A stretch of DNA of 64,000 nt from Corallium rubrum. Taxonomy: Eukaryota > Cnidaria > Anthozoa > Scleralcyonacea > Coralliidae. This document shows, piece after piece, positions 37,761 to 50,059 of the stretch. The notes beneath the pieces were generated by a model. That model saw only the letters and a program-made list of their open reading frames with translations. It ran no database searches and was not told where the DNA came from. Position 1 is the stretch's first letter, and the number at the start of each line of letters is the position of its first letter. The translations under genes were made by a program, and so were the position numbers. The stretch covers positions 14,877,419 to 14,941,418 of the forward strand of contig OZ036004.1 in assembly GCA_964035015.1 (NCBI GenBank), in the 5' to 3' direction.

Positions 37761-38063
37761 TCTAATTTACATATATATTCTCTCGCATTAAATATAACCC
37801 TATTTTCTCAAACAAAAACAGCAATTTTGACTGTGGGAACGCTTTGTTCCCATTCAATAATCGGAAGTAAGGTGTATGTAATGAACCGAAAGTTAGCTAC
37901 CAAAAGGAACGTCTTTTCAATTTTTCGATCTATCTAATCCCAAAGGAAGAAGGAAGATATACATGGAAGAGTATAAATATGCGAGATATGTTGAAGATAG
38001 ATGTAAACACAATTAGCCATCGCCGTTCATGCAGTAGTTCTTGAAGTTTACCGTGGCCATTGG

Positions 38064-39728
38064 ATGCCTCGTCGAAATAACCGTATGGTGGATTGGAAGT
38101 CTCTCGACGGGGCATTCAAGAAGCCTAGACGGTTACATCTGCAGACAGACGAAGAAGGCCTTAATCATTGTCCAGTTCCTAACTGCGACCATCCAGGATT
38201 TGCCAGTCGAAGAGGCTGTCGAAAGCACGTCAAAGTAAAACATCCTTGGTACGCGTACTTCGATGAAAAACCGACAATACTCAGCGACAATGTCAAGCCT
38301 GTAATTGAAGTTACGTCGACTAAAAGCAAACTGACCCTGCCGTGTTGCTCATCGGATAACGAATTCGCTCGTTCTCTTTCGCTATGGTTACAAAGTACAA
38401 CGGGGGGAGGGAAAACGTCAAAACAAGCAGAAATTTCGGTCACGCGAGCTCTTAAATTTCTCAAGTTTTGTTGCGGAGAATCGGGCGAGGAGGAGTCGAC
38501 CGTGTTGTCCACCGTGCAACTTATCGACTATTTTCTGTGCTCTTCTAAATTTCTAACGAATTTTCTCGACCACCTCGAGGACACCTGGCAGATGGGTCAG
38601 TCGGGCCGACTCGGCTATGTAACAAGCATTTCTGACCTACTCGACTTCCGCAAGTTCAACTCTCCACCTGGTGCTGTCCTTCAGAACTTCTCGGTGACCG
38701 AAGTGTACATCAAGCGAGCCAAGAAGTGTCTGGCAAAGCAGATGCGTTCGCACTGGACGACAGATCTGGACATTGAGACACTGGAATCGAGAAGAAGTTG
38801 GGCTTCCTTAGCCGAGTTGCAGACAATCGTTCCATTTCACATCGAGCGCTACAAGCAGATTTTAGAAGAGTGCAGAGAATTGTCAACTTTTGTTACGTCA
38901 AGCGACTTAACATTTGCCACGCGATTCCTCGCAGTATTTATGTTTGTTAAAGTAAAGGGTTGTCGTCCGATGACCTATCAACATTTGACAGTCACTATGT
39001 TTGAAAATGCGAAGCACAACGGTGGGATGGTAGACCAAACAATTTTTAAAACCGCTAAAAAGTACGGTTTCGATTCTTTGTACTTTGACGAAGTGAGCTT
39101 GGTAGTAGTCGACGACTATGTTCGTTTTGTCAGACCTCTTCTCCTGCCGCAATGCGAGTACTTGCTGCTAAACCGAAACGGTGCGCAATTTCGAAAATTG
39201 ACTGAACTATTGAGCGTGCTGGTGTTTCAGGCCATAGGAAAGTACATTCACCCGACGAGATACAGACAGATAATAGAGACTGAAAGTGCCATTGTGTTAG
39301 ACGTGCAAGAACAGAAGGTGGTTTCGGAAGATCAGAAACACAGTTCGAACGTTGCCCGAGTGCATTACCAGAAGTTACGCTCGCGGGATGTCGCCATGAA
39401 GGGAAAGTCGTGCATGGACAAGCTGCGGGGAGTCGAAGGCGAAGCAATGGACAGTTGCGTCGAGCAGTTAAACGACGATACTTTACCAAAAGAAAACAGG
39501 TGTGAACAACGTCAAAATGAAGACGATTCTGTAAACAAAATAGGCAGACAACCGGGACGAAAGGACCCGGTGAGGTTTACCAAGCAAGAAGACAATTACA
39601 TAAGAAGAGGTATCGAGAAGTTTGGACTGCGCTGGTCTTCCATCCTCCGTCATCCAGCTTTTCATTTCCAAGAGACCAGAGAAGCAAGAACGTTGAGAAT
39701 GAGAGCAGTAGCTTTGAAATTGATTTAA
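38064..39728 (+). CDS. Tyrosine recombinase with C2H2 finger and Myb domain, copy 1
   Basis: Intact 554-residue ORF. A C2H2-type finger lies at residues 36-60 (C36, C41, H55, H60). The recombinase part shows the tyrosine-recombinase catalytic set in order: R301 (KGCRPMTYQHL), H396-x-x-R399 (YIHPTRYRQ), H426 (DQKHSS) and Y434 (VHYQK). This is the Crypton-type family, which cuts and rejoins DNA through a 3'-phosphotyrosine bond. Residues about 505-550 form a Myb/SANT-like domain (TKQEDNYIRRGIEKFG then SSILRHPAF and TLRMRAV) of the telobox/TRF kind. It is flanked on both sides by ACCGGCTAC arrays and telomere-motif minisatellites. ATG 38064 is chosen because the finger and basic N-terminus follow; transcription signals are not clear, though TATAAATA occurs at 37972. 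Its substrate is presumably the surrounding element. Confidence 0.8.
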   Translation: MPRRNNRMVDWKSLDGAFKKPRRLHLQTDEEGLNHCPVPNCDHPGFASRRGCRKHVKVKHPWYAYFDEKPTILSDNVKPVIEVTSTKSKLTLPCCSSDNEFARSLSLWLQSTTGGGKTSKQAEISVTRALKFLKFCCGESGEEESTVLSTVQLIDYFLCSSKFLTNFLDHLEDTWQMGQSGRLGYVTSISDLLDFRKFNSPPGAVLQNFSVTEVYIKRAKKCLAKQMRSHWTTDLDIETLESRRSWASLAELQTIVPFHIERYKQILEECRELSTFVTSSDLTFATRFLAVFMFVKVKGCRPMTYQHLTVTMFENAKHNGGMVDQTIFKTAKKYGFDSLYFDEVSLVVVDDYVRFVRPLLLPQCEYLLLNRNGAQFRKLTELLSVLVFQAIGKYIHPTRYRQIIETESAIVLDVQEQKVVSEDQKHSSNVARVHYQKLRSRDVAMKGKSCMDKLRGVEGEAMDSCVEQLNDDTLPKENRCEQRQNEDDSVNKIGRQPGRKDPVRFTKQEDNYIRRGIEKFGLRWSSILRHPAFHFQETREARTLRMRAVALKLI

Positions 39729-39889
39729 CGCTGCTGCTTTCGCCAAACACAAACAGCTTGATAGGTGTAACTTTTTCACATAACATGTATACTAAGTTTA
39801 TAATACAGTAACATAATATGTAGAATTTGTTTATAAAAAAACGAAGAAAATACATCAATTTAAGAGAACAATGTGTAGGGTGAGGCCCC

Positions 39890-40165
39890 CTGTTCCGAAG
39901 GTGTGTAAACCATACCTTTAATCACAAAACCGGGAAGTTTGTGGTATGGAAAATTATCATTACCTCCATACAATGGAACCATGAACCTTACACCCTAATC
40001 ACAAACCGGGGAAGTTTGTGGTATGGAAAATTACGATTACCTCACCACCATACAATGGAACCATGAACCCTAACCCCAATCCAAAAACCTCATAAACGTC
40101 CTCGATTTGTGATTAGGGTTAGGGTTCTTGGTTCCATTGTATGGTGGTGAGGCTGGATCGTAATT
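39890..40165. repeat. Telomere-motif minisatellite downstream of copy 1
   Basis: Two to three degenerate ~81-bp units, inverted near 40090. Confidence 0.8.
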
Positions 40166-40171
40166 GAGATC

Positions 40172-40260
40172 ACATTGAGACACTGGAATCGAGAAGAAGT
40201 TGGGCTTCCTTAGCCGAGTTGCAGACAATCGTTCCATTTCACATCGAGCGCTACAAGCAG
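40172..40260 (+). pseudogene. 89-bp fragment of the recombinase gene within repeats
   Basis: The segment from ACATTGAGACACTGG to CGAGCGCTACAAGCAG is the same as 38770-38858 of copy 1, including bases where copy 2 differs. It joins abruptly to ACCGGCTAC repeat sequence. A further ~20-bp piece at 40389-40408 matches 39215-39234. Confidence 0.8.
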
Positions 40261-40930
40261 TTAAAACCTTGTTAAATTGACCGGCTATTGACCGGCTACC
40301 ATATGGAAACGACCGGCTATCGAGCTAAAGTAGCCGGTGGCTAAATTGGAATACCGGCTACCATATGGATAACGACTACTTAGCTAAAGTGCTGGTGTTT
40401 CAGGCCATATTCATAAGTACTTAATTGATATTCATAACTACCGTCTACCCGGCTACTAGTTCAAACCTTGTTAAATTGACCGGCTACTGACCGGCTACCA
40501 TATGGAGACGACCGGCTACCGAGCTAAAGTAGGCGGTGGTTTGGAATACATTATAACGCTATTTAATTGATATTCATAACCACCGTCTATGGTAGCCGGT
40601 CGGTAGCCGGGTAGACGGTGGGTATGAATATCAATTAGATAGCGTTATAATATATTCCAAACCACCGGCTACTTTAGCTCGATAGCCAGTCGTTTCCATA
40701 TGGTAGCCGGTCAGTAGCCGGTGAATTTAACAAGGTTTGAACTAGTAGCCGGGTAGACGGTAGTTATGAATATCAATTAAATAGCGTTATAATATATTCC
40801 AAACCACCGGCTACTTTAGCTGGGTAGCCGGTCGTTTCCATATGGTAGCCGCTCGTTAGCCGGTCAATTTAACAACGTTTTAACTAGTAGCCGGGTAGAC
40901 GATAGTTATGAATATCAATTAAGCTACAGA
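40261..40930. repeat. ACCGGCTAC arrays, both orientations
   Basis: Forward units to about 40580, then reversed units to 40925, like the arrangement at 34321-35160. Confidence 0.85.
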
Positions 40931-41830
40931 TCTAATTTACATATATATTCTCTCTCATTAAATATAACCGTATTTTCTCAAAGAAAAACAGCGATTTTGA
41001 CAGTGGGAACGCTTTGTTGAGATTCAGTAATCTGAAGTAAAAGTTAGGCACTAAATGCTATACCGTAAGGCCCACTCTCTTCAAGATGTGTACATTTGTG
41101 TTATGGAAAATTACGATTACCTTACCACCATACAATGGAACCATGAACCCTAACCCTAATCACAAACAGGGACAGTTTGTGGTATGGAAAATTACGATTA
41201 CCTCACCACCATACAATGGAACCATGAACCCTAACCCTAATCACAAACAGGGACAGTTTGTGGTATGGAAAATTACGATTACCTCACCACCATACAATGG
41301 AACCATGAACCCTAACCCTAATCACAAACAGGGACAGTTTGTGGTATGGAAAATTACGATTACCTCACCACCATACAATGGAACCATGAACCCTAACCCT
41401 AATGACAAACAGGGACAGTTTGCGGTATGGAAAATTACGATTACCTGACCACCATACAATGGAACCATGAACCCTAAACCTAATCACAAATCGAGGACGT
41501 TTATGGCACGGTTATTTTATTAGGGTTAGGGTTCATGGTTCCATTGTATGGTGAGGTAATCGTAATTTTCCATACCACAAACTGTCCCTGTTTGAGATTA
41601 GGGTTAGGGTTCATGGTTCCGTTGTATGGTGGTGAGGTAATCGTAATTTTCTATACCACAAATGTACACCTCTTGAAGAGAGTGGGCCTTACGGCATAGC
41701 ATTTAGCGCCTAATTTTTGCTTCAGATTACTGAATCTGAACAAAGCGTTCCCACTGTCAAAATTCCTGTTTTTGTTTGAGAAAATAGGGGTATAGTTACT
41801 GCGAGAGAACATATATGTAAATTAGATCTG
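40931..41830. repeat. Palindrome with telomere-motif minisatellite core
   Basis: Closely repeats the 35161-36070 block: forward units 41100-41500, reversed units 41520-41670, same outer flanks. Confidence 0.85.
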
Positions 41831-42180
41831 TAACTTAATTGATATTCATAACGACCGGCTATCGAGCTAAAGTAGCCGGTGGTTTGGAATATATTATAAC
41901 GCTATTTAATTGATATTCATGACTACCGTCTTCCCGGCTACTAGTTAAAACCTTGTTAAATTGACCGGCTACTGACCGGCTACCATATGGAAACGACCGG
42001 CTACCGAGCTAAAGTAGCCGGTGGTTTGGAATATATTATAACGCTATTTAATTGATATTCATAACTACCGTCTATCCGGCTACTAGTTAAAACCATGTTA
42101 AATTGACCGGCTACTGACCGGCTACCATATGGAAACGACCGGCTACCGAGCTCAGGTAGCCAGTAGTTCGGAATATATTA
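41831..42180. repeat. ACCGGCTAC array
   Basis: Two to three forward units ending in AGTAGTTCGGAATATATT. Confidence 0.85.
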
Positions 42181-42815
42181 ACTTCTTTATTTGGTCCTCT
42201 GAGAGGAAACAAACGAACGAAATAACCTTTAAAATAAGGAACAAAGAGGTCCTATTTAAAGCGGTCTAGCTCATGCGGAACTACTTGTTCCTATGAGAAC
42301 GAATAAAGGGAACGAAATAACCTTTCAAATAAGGAACAAAGAGGTCCTATTTAAAGCGGTGTAGCTCATGCGGAACAATTTGTTCTTAATTTAAGCCCGT
42401 TCCTATTTTTGAATATCGGAACAAAACATTCCTCAATTCAAATAAGAACGAAACGTTCCACTTGAATATATTCCTTTTCAAAAGGTACAAACGCAGCGAG
42501 TACCGAAATCTAAGCGGTACAAAAAGTTCCTCTAGATGCCGTTCCTAAAATCAAAACAAAGTACTTCCAACCTTAAGCCGGAATTTAAATTTCGTTCTCA
42601 TTTAGTCATAACCGCACCCAATATTCTGTTTAACCGATTGTTATAACCCCAGTGGACCCATAAACCTTTCCTATCGACGGTTTATCGTAAAAACAAAGCA
42701 CTGGCGAACACTACAACACAAAACAACACAACAAATAAGAACAAATATAAGGAAATGAGGACAACCAAAGTCGAAAATTTCGTTCCCTTTGGCGATATGG
42801 TTATGCTAATTATAT
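42181..42815. repeat. GGAAC/GTTCC-rich module, copy 1
   Basis: A ~600-bp non-coding block rich in GGAACAAA and GTTCC. It contains two ~105-bp direct copies of AGGAACAAAGAGGTC...TTTAAAGCGGT. It ends with CAACCAAAGTCGAAAATTTCG, shared with the helicase upstream region. It repeats at 46445-47052. Confidence 0.85.
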
Positions 42816-43330
42816 ATATGAATATATAAATGAATATCTATATAGCTATATCTATATATGTATATATCTATATATGGAAAATTACGATTGCCTGACCCCC
42901 ATACAATCGAACCATGAACCCTAACCCTAATCACAAACAGGGAAAGTTTGTGGTATGGAAAATTACGATTACCTCACCACCATACAATCAAAAAACCTCA
43001 TAAACGTCCTCGATTTGTGATTAGGGTTAAGGTTCATGGTTCCATTGTATGGTGGTGAGGTAATCGTAATTTTCCAAACCACAAACTTCCCGGTTTGTGA
43101 TTAGGGTTAGGGTTCATGGTTCCATTGTATGGTGGTGAGGTAATCGTAATTTTCCATACAACCAACCCCAGAGATCTGCAGTAAAGTAGAAACTTTTTTT
43201 TTGAGGAACTTCAAGTGATAATAATGATCGTTTTTTAAACAATAACACGTTTTGACATTCGTAGTCAAAGTCTAAATTGATATAGATATATAATAAGTGC
43301 AATTTCCAATGAAGAAGTTAATATATTCTG
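42816..43330. repeat. AT-rich spacer and telomere-motif minisatellite
   Basis: Irregular TATATATG repeats to 42860, then forward and reversed ~81-bp units (42875-43170), then the flank AATGAAGAAGTTAATAT shared with 37060. Confidence 0.8.
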
Positions 43331-43690
43331 ACCCACCGGCTACAATCACTGTGTAGCCGGTCGTTTCCATATGATAGCCGGTCAGTAGCCGGTCAATTTA
43401 ACAAGGTTTTAACTAGTAGCCGGGTAGACGGTAGTTATGAATATCAATTAAATAGCGTTATAATATATTCCAAACCACCGGCTACTTTAGCTGGGTGGCC
43501 GGTCGTTTCCATATGGTAGCCGGTCAGTAGCCGGGTAGACGGTAGTTATGAATACAATTAAGTTACAGATCTAATTGACATATATGTTCCCGCATTGCTG
43601 TTTTTGTTTGAGAAAATAGGGTTATATTAAATATAACCCTATTTTCTCAAACAAAAACAGCAATTTTGACTGTGGGAACGCTTTGTTCCG
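43331..43690. repeat. ACCGGCTAC array and hairpin upstream of copy 2
   Basis: Two reversed units, then a perfect-looking inverted repeat about 43629 (GCTGTTTTTGTTTGAGAAAA and its complement). Confidence 0.85.
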
Positions 43691-43864
43691 AAAGTTAGCT
43701 ACCAAAAGAACGTCTTTTCAATTTCTCGATCTATCTAATCCCAAAGGAAGAAGGAAGATATACATAGCAGAGTATAAATATGCGAGATATATTGAAGATA
43801 GATGTAAACACAATTAGCCATCGCCGTTCATGTAGTAGTTCTTGAAGTTTACCGTGGCCGTTGG

Positions 43865-45594
43865 ATGCCTCGTCGAAATAACCGTATGGTGGATTGGAAG
43901 TCTCTCGACGGGGCATTCAAGAAGCCTAGACGGTTACATCTGCAGAGAGACGAAGAAGGCCTTAATCATTGTCCAGTTTCTAACTGCGACCATCCAGGAT
44001 TTGCCAGTCGAAGAGGCTGTCGAAAGCACGTCAAAGTAAAACATCCTTGGTACGCGTACTTCGATGAAAAACCGAGAATACTCAGCGACAATGTCAAGCC
44101 TGTAATTGAAGTTACGTCGACGAAAAGCAAACTGACACTGCCGTGTTGCTCATCGGATAACGAATTCGCTCGTTCTCTTTCGCTATGGTTACAAAGTACA
44201 ACGGGGGGAGGGAAAACGTCAAAACAAGCAGAAATTTCGGTCATGCGAGCTCTTAAATTTCTCAAGTTTTGTTGCGGAGAATCGGGCGAGGAGGAGTCGA
44301 CCGTGTTGTCCACTCTGTGCTCTTCTAAATTTCAAACGAATTTTCTCGACAACCTCGAAGACACCTGACAGATGGGTCAGTCGGGCCGACTCGGCTATGT
44401 AACAAGCATTTCTGACCTACTCGACTTCCGCAAGTTTAACTCTCCACCTGGTCCTGTCCTTCAGAACTTCTCGGTGACCGAAGTGTACATCAAGCGAGCC
44501 AAGAAGTGTCTGGCAAAGCAGATGCGATCGCACTGGACGACAGATCTGGACATTGAGACACTGGAATCGAGAAGAAGTTGGGCTTCGTTAGCCGAGTTGC
44601 AGACAATCGTTCCACTTCACATCGAGCGCTACAAGCAGACCTTAGAAGAGTGCAGAAAATTGTCAACTTTTGTTACGTCAAGCGACTTAACATTTGCCAC
44701 GCGATTCCTCGCAGTATTTATGTTTGTTAAAGTAAAGGGTTGTCGTCCGATGACCTATCAACATTTGACAGTCACTATGTTTGAAAATGCGAAGCACAAC
44801 GGTGGGATGGTAGACCAAACAATTTTTAAAACCGCTAAGAAGTACGGTTTCGATTCTTTGTATTTTGACGAAGTGAGCTTGGGAGTAGTCGACGACTTTG
44901 TTCGTTTTGTCAGACGTCTTCTCCTGCCGCAATGCGAGTACTTGCTGGTAAACCGAAACGGTGCGCAATTTCAAAAATTGACTGAACTAATGAGCGTGCT
45001 GGTGTTTCAGGCCATAGGAAAGTACATTCACCCGACAAGATACAGACAGATATAGAGATCGAAAGTGCCATTGTGTTAGACGTGGAAGAACAGAAGGTGG
45101 TTTTGGAAGATCAGAAACACAGTTGGAACGTTGCCCGAGTGCATTACCAGAGGTTACGCTCGCGGGATGTTGCCATGAAAGGAAAGACGTGCATGGACAA
45201 GCTGCGGGGAGTCGAAGGCGAAGCAATGGACAGTTGCGTCGAGCAGTTAAACGACGATCCTTTGCCAAAAGAAAACAGGTGTGAACAACGTCAAAGTGAA
45301 GACGATTCTGTAAACAAAATAGGCAGACAACCGGGAGGAAAGGACCCGGTGAGGATTACCAAGCAAGAAGACAATTACATAAGAAGAGGTATCGAGAAGT
45401 TTGGACTGCGCTGGTCTTCCATCCTCCGTCATCCAGCTTTTCATTTCCAAGAGACCATGCAGAGAAGCAAGAAAGTTGAGAATGAGAGCAGTAGCTTTGA
45501 AATTCATTTAACGCTGCTGCTTTCTCCAAACACAAACAGCTTGATAGGTGTAACTTTTTCACATAACATGTATACTAAGTTTATAATAGAGTAA
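43865..45594 (+). pseudogene. Tyrosine recombinase with C2H2 finger, copy 2, broken
   Basis: Nearly identical to copy 1. Differences that disable it: a 21-base in-frame loss near 44313, TGG changed to TGA at 44366-44368, a one-base loss near 45050 that stops the frame at 45053-45055, and a four-base gain near 45457 that shifts the Myb domain out of frame. The catalytic Arg, His-x-x-Arg and VHYQ tyrosine can still be read in separate frames, though HSS is HSW. With matching flanks, it is a recent tandem duplicate of the copy 1 unit. Confidence 0.85.
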
Positions 45595-45659
45595 ACATAA
45601 TATGTAGAATTTTTTATAAAAAAACCCCGAAGAAAATACATCAATTTAAGAGAACAATG

Positions 45660-46190
45660 TGTAGGGTGAGGTACCCATGTTCCGAAGGTATGTACATTTG
45701 TGGTATGGAAAATTACCCCAACAATGAAATCATAAACCATAACTCTAATCATAAAACGGGGAAGTTTGTGTTATGGAAAATTACGATTACCTCACCGCCA
45801 ACAATGGAACCATGAACCTTAACCCTAATCAAAAAAACTCATAAACGTCCTCGATTTGTGATTAGGGTTAGGGTTAATGGTTCCATTGTATGGTGGTGAG
45901 GTAATCGTAATTTTCTATACCACAAACTTTCCCGGTTTGTGATTAGGGTTAGGTTTCATGGTTCCATTGTATGGTGGTGAGGTAATCGTAATTTTCCATA
46001 ACACAAATGTGCACATCCTGAAGAGAGTGGGCCTTACGGTATAGCATTTAGGCCTAGTGCCTAACTTTTACTTCAGATTACTGAATCTCAACAAAGCGTT
46101 CCCACTGTCAAAATCGCTGTTTTTCTTTGGGAAAATACGGTTATATTTAAGAGAGAGAACATATATGTAAATTAGATCTGTAACTTAATT
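45660..46190. repeat. Telomere-motif minisatellite downstream of copy 2
   Basis: Degenerate forward units to 45840, reversed units to 46010, then the AGAGTGGGCCTTACGG flank. Confidence 0.8.
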
Positions 46191-46444
46191 GATATTCGTA
46201 ACTACCGTCTACCCGGCTACTAGTTAAAACCTTGTTAAATTTACCGGCTACCGACCGGCTACCATATGGAAACGACCGGCTACCGAGCTAACGTAGCCGG
46301 TGGTTTAGAATATATTATAACGCTATTTTATTGATATTCATAACTACCGTCTACCCGGCTACTAGTTAAAACCTTGTTAAATTTACCGGCTACTGACCGG
46401 CTACCATATGGAAACGACCTGCTACCGAGCTCAGGTAGCCAGTA
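46191..46444. repeat. ACCGGCTAC array
   Basis: About two forward units, ending as at 42180. Confidence 0.85.
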
Positions 46445-47052
46445 GTTAAAAATATATTAACTTCTTTATTTGTTCCTATGAGAGGAAACAAACGGAACGA
46501 AATAACCTTTAAAATAAGGAACAAAGAGGTCATATTTAAAGCGGTCTAGCTCATGCAGAACTACTTGTTCCTATGAGAACGAATAAAGGGAACGAAATAA
46601 CCTTTCAAATAAGGAACAAAGAGGTCCTATTTAAAGCGGTCTAGCTCATGCGGAACAATTTGTTTTTAATTTAAGCCCGTTCCTATTTTGAATATCGGAA
46701 CAAACCATTCCTCAATTCAAATGAGAACGAAACGTTCCACTTGAATATGTTCCTTTTCAAAAGGTACAAACGCAGCGAGTACCGAAATCTAAGCGGTACA
46801 AAAAGTTCCTCTAGATGCCGTTCCTAAAATCAAAACAAAGTACTTCTAACCTTAAGCCGGAATTTAAATTTCGTTCTCATTTAGTCATAACCGCACCCAA
46901 TATTCTGTTTAATAACCCCAGTGGACCCATAAACCTTTCCTATCGACGGTTTATCGTAAAAACAAAGCACTGGCGAACACTACAACACAAAACAACACAA
47001 CAAATAAGAACAAATATAAGGAAATGAGGACAACCAAAGTCGAAAATTTTCG
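46445..47052. repeat. GGAAC/GTTCC-rich module, copy 2
   Basis: Near-identical to 42181-42790, ending at CAACCAAAGTCGAAAATTTT. Short frames inside are not genes. Confidence 0.85.
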
Positions 47053-47109
47053 AAACATATATACATCGGGGACGTTTGTGGGATGAAAAATTACGATTAC
47101 CTGACCCCC

Positions 47110-48062
<953 letters not shown>

Positions 48063-48312
48063 AAGGGAGGAAAGGAAAAGGGAGGAAAGGAAAAGGGAGG
48101 AAAGGAAAAGGGAGGAAAGGAAAAGGGAGGAAAGGAAAAGGGAGGAAAGGAAAAGGGAGGAAAGGAAAAGGCAGGAAAGGAAAAGGGAGGAAAGGAAAAG
48201 GAGGGGAGGGGAGGAGAAAAGGGGAGGAGAAAAGGGGAGGAGAAAAGGGGAGGAGAAAAGGGGAGGAGAAAAGGGGAGGAGGAAAGGGGAGGAGGAAAGG
48301 GGAGCAGGAAAG
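48063..48312 (+). repeat. AG-rich minisatellite
   Basis: GGAGGAAAGGAAAAG units (15 bp) to about 48200, then GGAGGAGAAAAGG units (13 bp) to 48310. Confidence 0.9.
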
Positions 48313-48314
48313 AT

Positions 48315-49840
48315 TATTTATACGGTATTTTATTACTGTAAATTAGCCTTGAAAAGCCGGAAAGGGACTGCTAACAAAGTTATTATTCCAATCCATCTAA
48401 GCAGTAATTACATGTCGCTTGACCAATCACATAGCGTATAACAAGAACTGACAACAAGCACCAATCACAAGCGATTATAATAAATCTTAAAAATACAAAG
48501 TAGGTCAAAACACGAATTTAATCGCTGGTTCACAAACAGACTTTATAAGGTTTCAATTCTGATATTAAATATTAACATTTAATATATAAAATGTTATCTA
48601 AACATTTTCCAGGTTTATATAACAAATACAATAACTGTTCACCTAGTGTGAGGTTGGAGCACTGTGCTGGCGATAACGTTGTAATAAATGACAAGGTTGG
48701 CAAGACATACACGTACTATGAAACTTTGCACTAAAAAGCATCTCATTGGCTGTTGAAATGTGTGTTTTTTTCCCTCCGATTGACGTAAATTTCAACAGCC
48801 AATGAGATTCTTTTTTTCAATTTGAATAAAATGACCAGTAAAAGGATTAATGCATCCGGCATAGTGGCGACAAATTTCGGCAAAGTATTGTAAACGTTCA
48901 ATAATTTATGGACTTGCTGAAAGGTTTTTGAGAACAAAAGGTGGTGACAGGTTTGGAAATTTATCCACGTTTACCTTAATTTTGTTTTCTCGGTGGTTTT
49001 CCTTATGGTTTTGGAATAGTACGTATATTTCAGTTTGTTCCAAATAGTGAATTTACTTGCCAACCATGTCAAAGTTGTAGCCAGCTTGTAGCGTCGCGCT
49101 AGGCTGGCAATGAGGGAAGCAGGGAGAGTTTTCCTCTCAGCTCGAATTCGACAGCTTGTCGCTTGAAATTCGAGAAGGCTTGAACTTTAAACAAATCAGA
49201 TCTACTGCGCTGATTTGAACAGGCTATCGCACGAGTTTTCACAAACTAAATTACGTGACGTATATTCAGGCTGTACATAGGCTATAACCTACCGAAGACA
49301 AAGTGAACTGAAAAATGTTAACTCTCGCTCACCTTAAATTCTTTAACAATATCCAAGCTTCTTCTTCTTTTCTGATGAAAATATCTGGATTCTCTGGAAG
49401 CGATCCAGGGTGGAAAGCCTACATGTATTTAAATAGAAAATCAATGAACGCGAAAACCTATCAATTAACTCGACTACTAAAGACGGTATTTACGTGAGGC
49501 CAGTCTACACACGTAAAAACACGCGAGCTGTTAAATGCTTGCAAGGAAGTTGTTAAAAGGCTGTTTAACAGGCTTGCATGAACCTTGTCCCAGTTTGTTG
49601 TTCCCTGATTGCAACCAAGAATAGAAGCTTTTTACCCGACATATAATAACGGTATTTTCATCACTCAATATACGCTTTTTTAAACGACATCAGTGTCAAA
49701 TCCAAATAAAATAATGCATCTTGAGTAACAGCGGATTAATAACCAAGGCTAACCATAAGACCGACTTCGTGTAAGCAAAAATCGAAATGCAAACTCAGAC
49801 CGGCCTTGTGTAAACATCCCATAGCCACATTATTATAACA
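48315..49840. other. Mostly unique DNA, no gene recognised
   Basis: A 19-bp inverted repeat (TCTCATTGGCTGTTGAAAT and complement) at 48740-48811 could form a hairpin. The 60-codon frame at 49315-49497 resembles nothing known. Confidence 0.45.
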
Positions 49841-49852
49841 ACACCACTGACC

Positions 49853-50032
49853 ACATTACGTTTACGAAAGAAGAAGAACATGACAACAAACTTGCTTTCC
49901 TAGATGTCCTTCTAACCAAAACCAACGACGGCACTCTCGACACACAAGTATACAGAAACTTAGAAAGAAAAAGCATACCCAATCCAGCACAAGATCGGCT
50001 GTATCAAAACACTATTCAACCGAATTGCATGT
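49853..50032 (+). pseudogene. PLE reverse transcriptase fragment
   Basis: Reads ITFTKEEEHDNKLAFLDVLL then DGTLDTQVYR. F-T-x-E-x-E-x-x-x-x-L-x-F-L-D-V-L followed by T-x-V-Y-R is the PLE region after the YxDD motif. It stops at about 50034; the rest is missing. Confidence 0.65.
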
Positions 50033-50059
50033 GTTAAAATATATTAAATATGTTGACAA

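Noticed and set aside
49315-49497. Small ORF as a gene
   Set aside because: No homology, no splice or polyadenylation context; its length is expected by chance.
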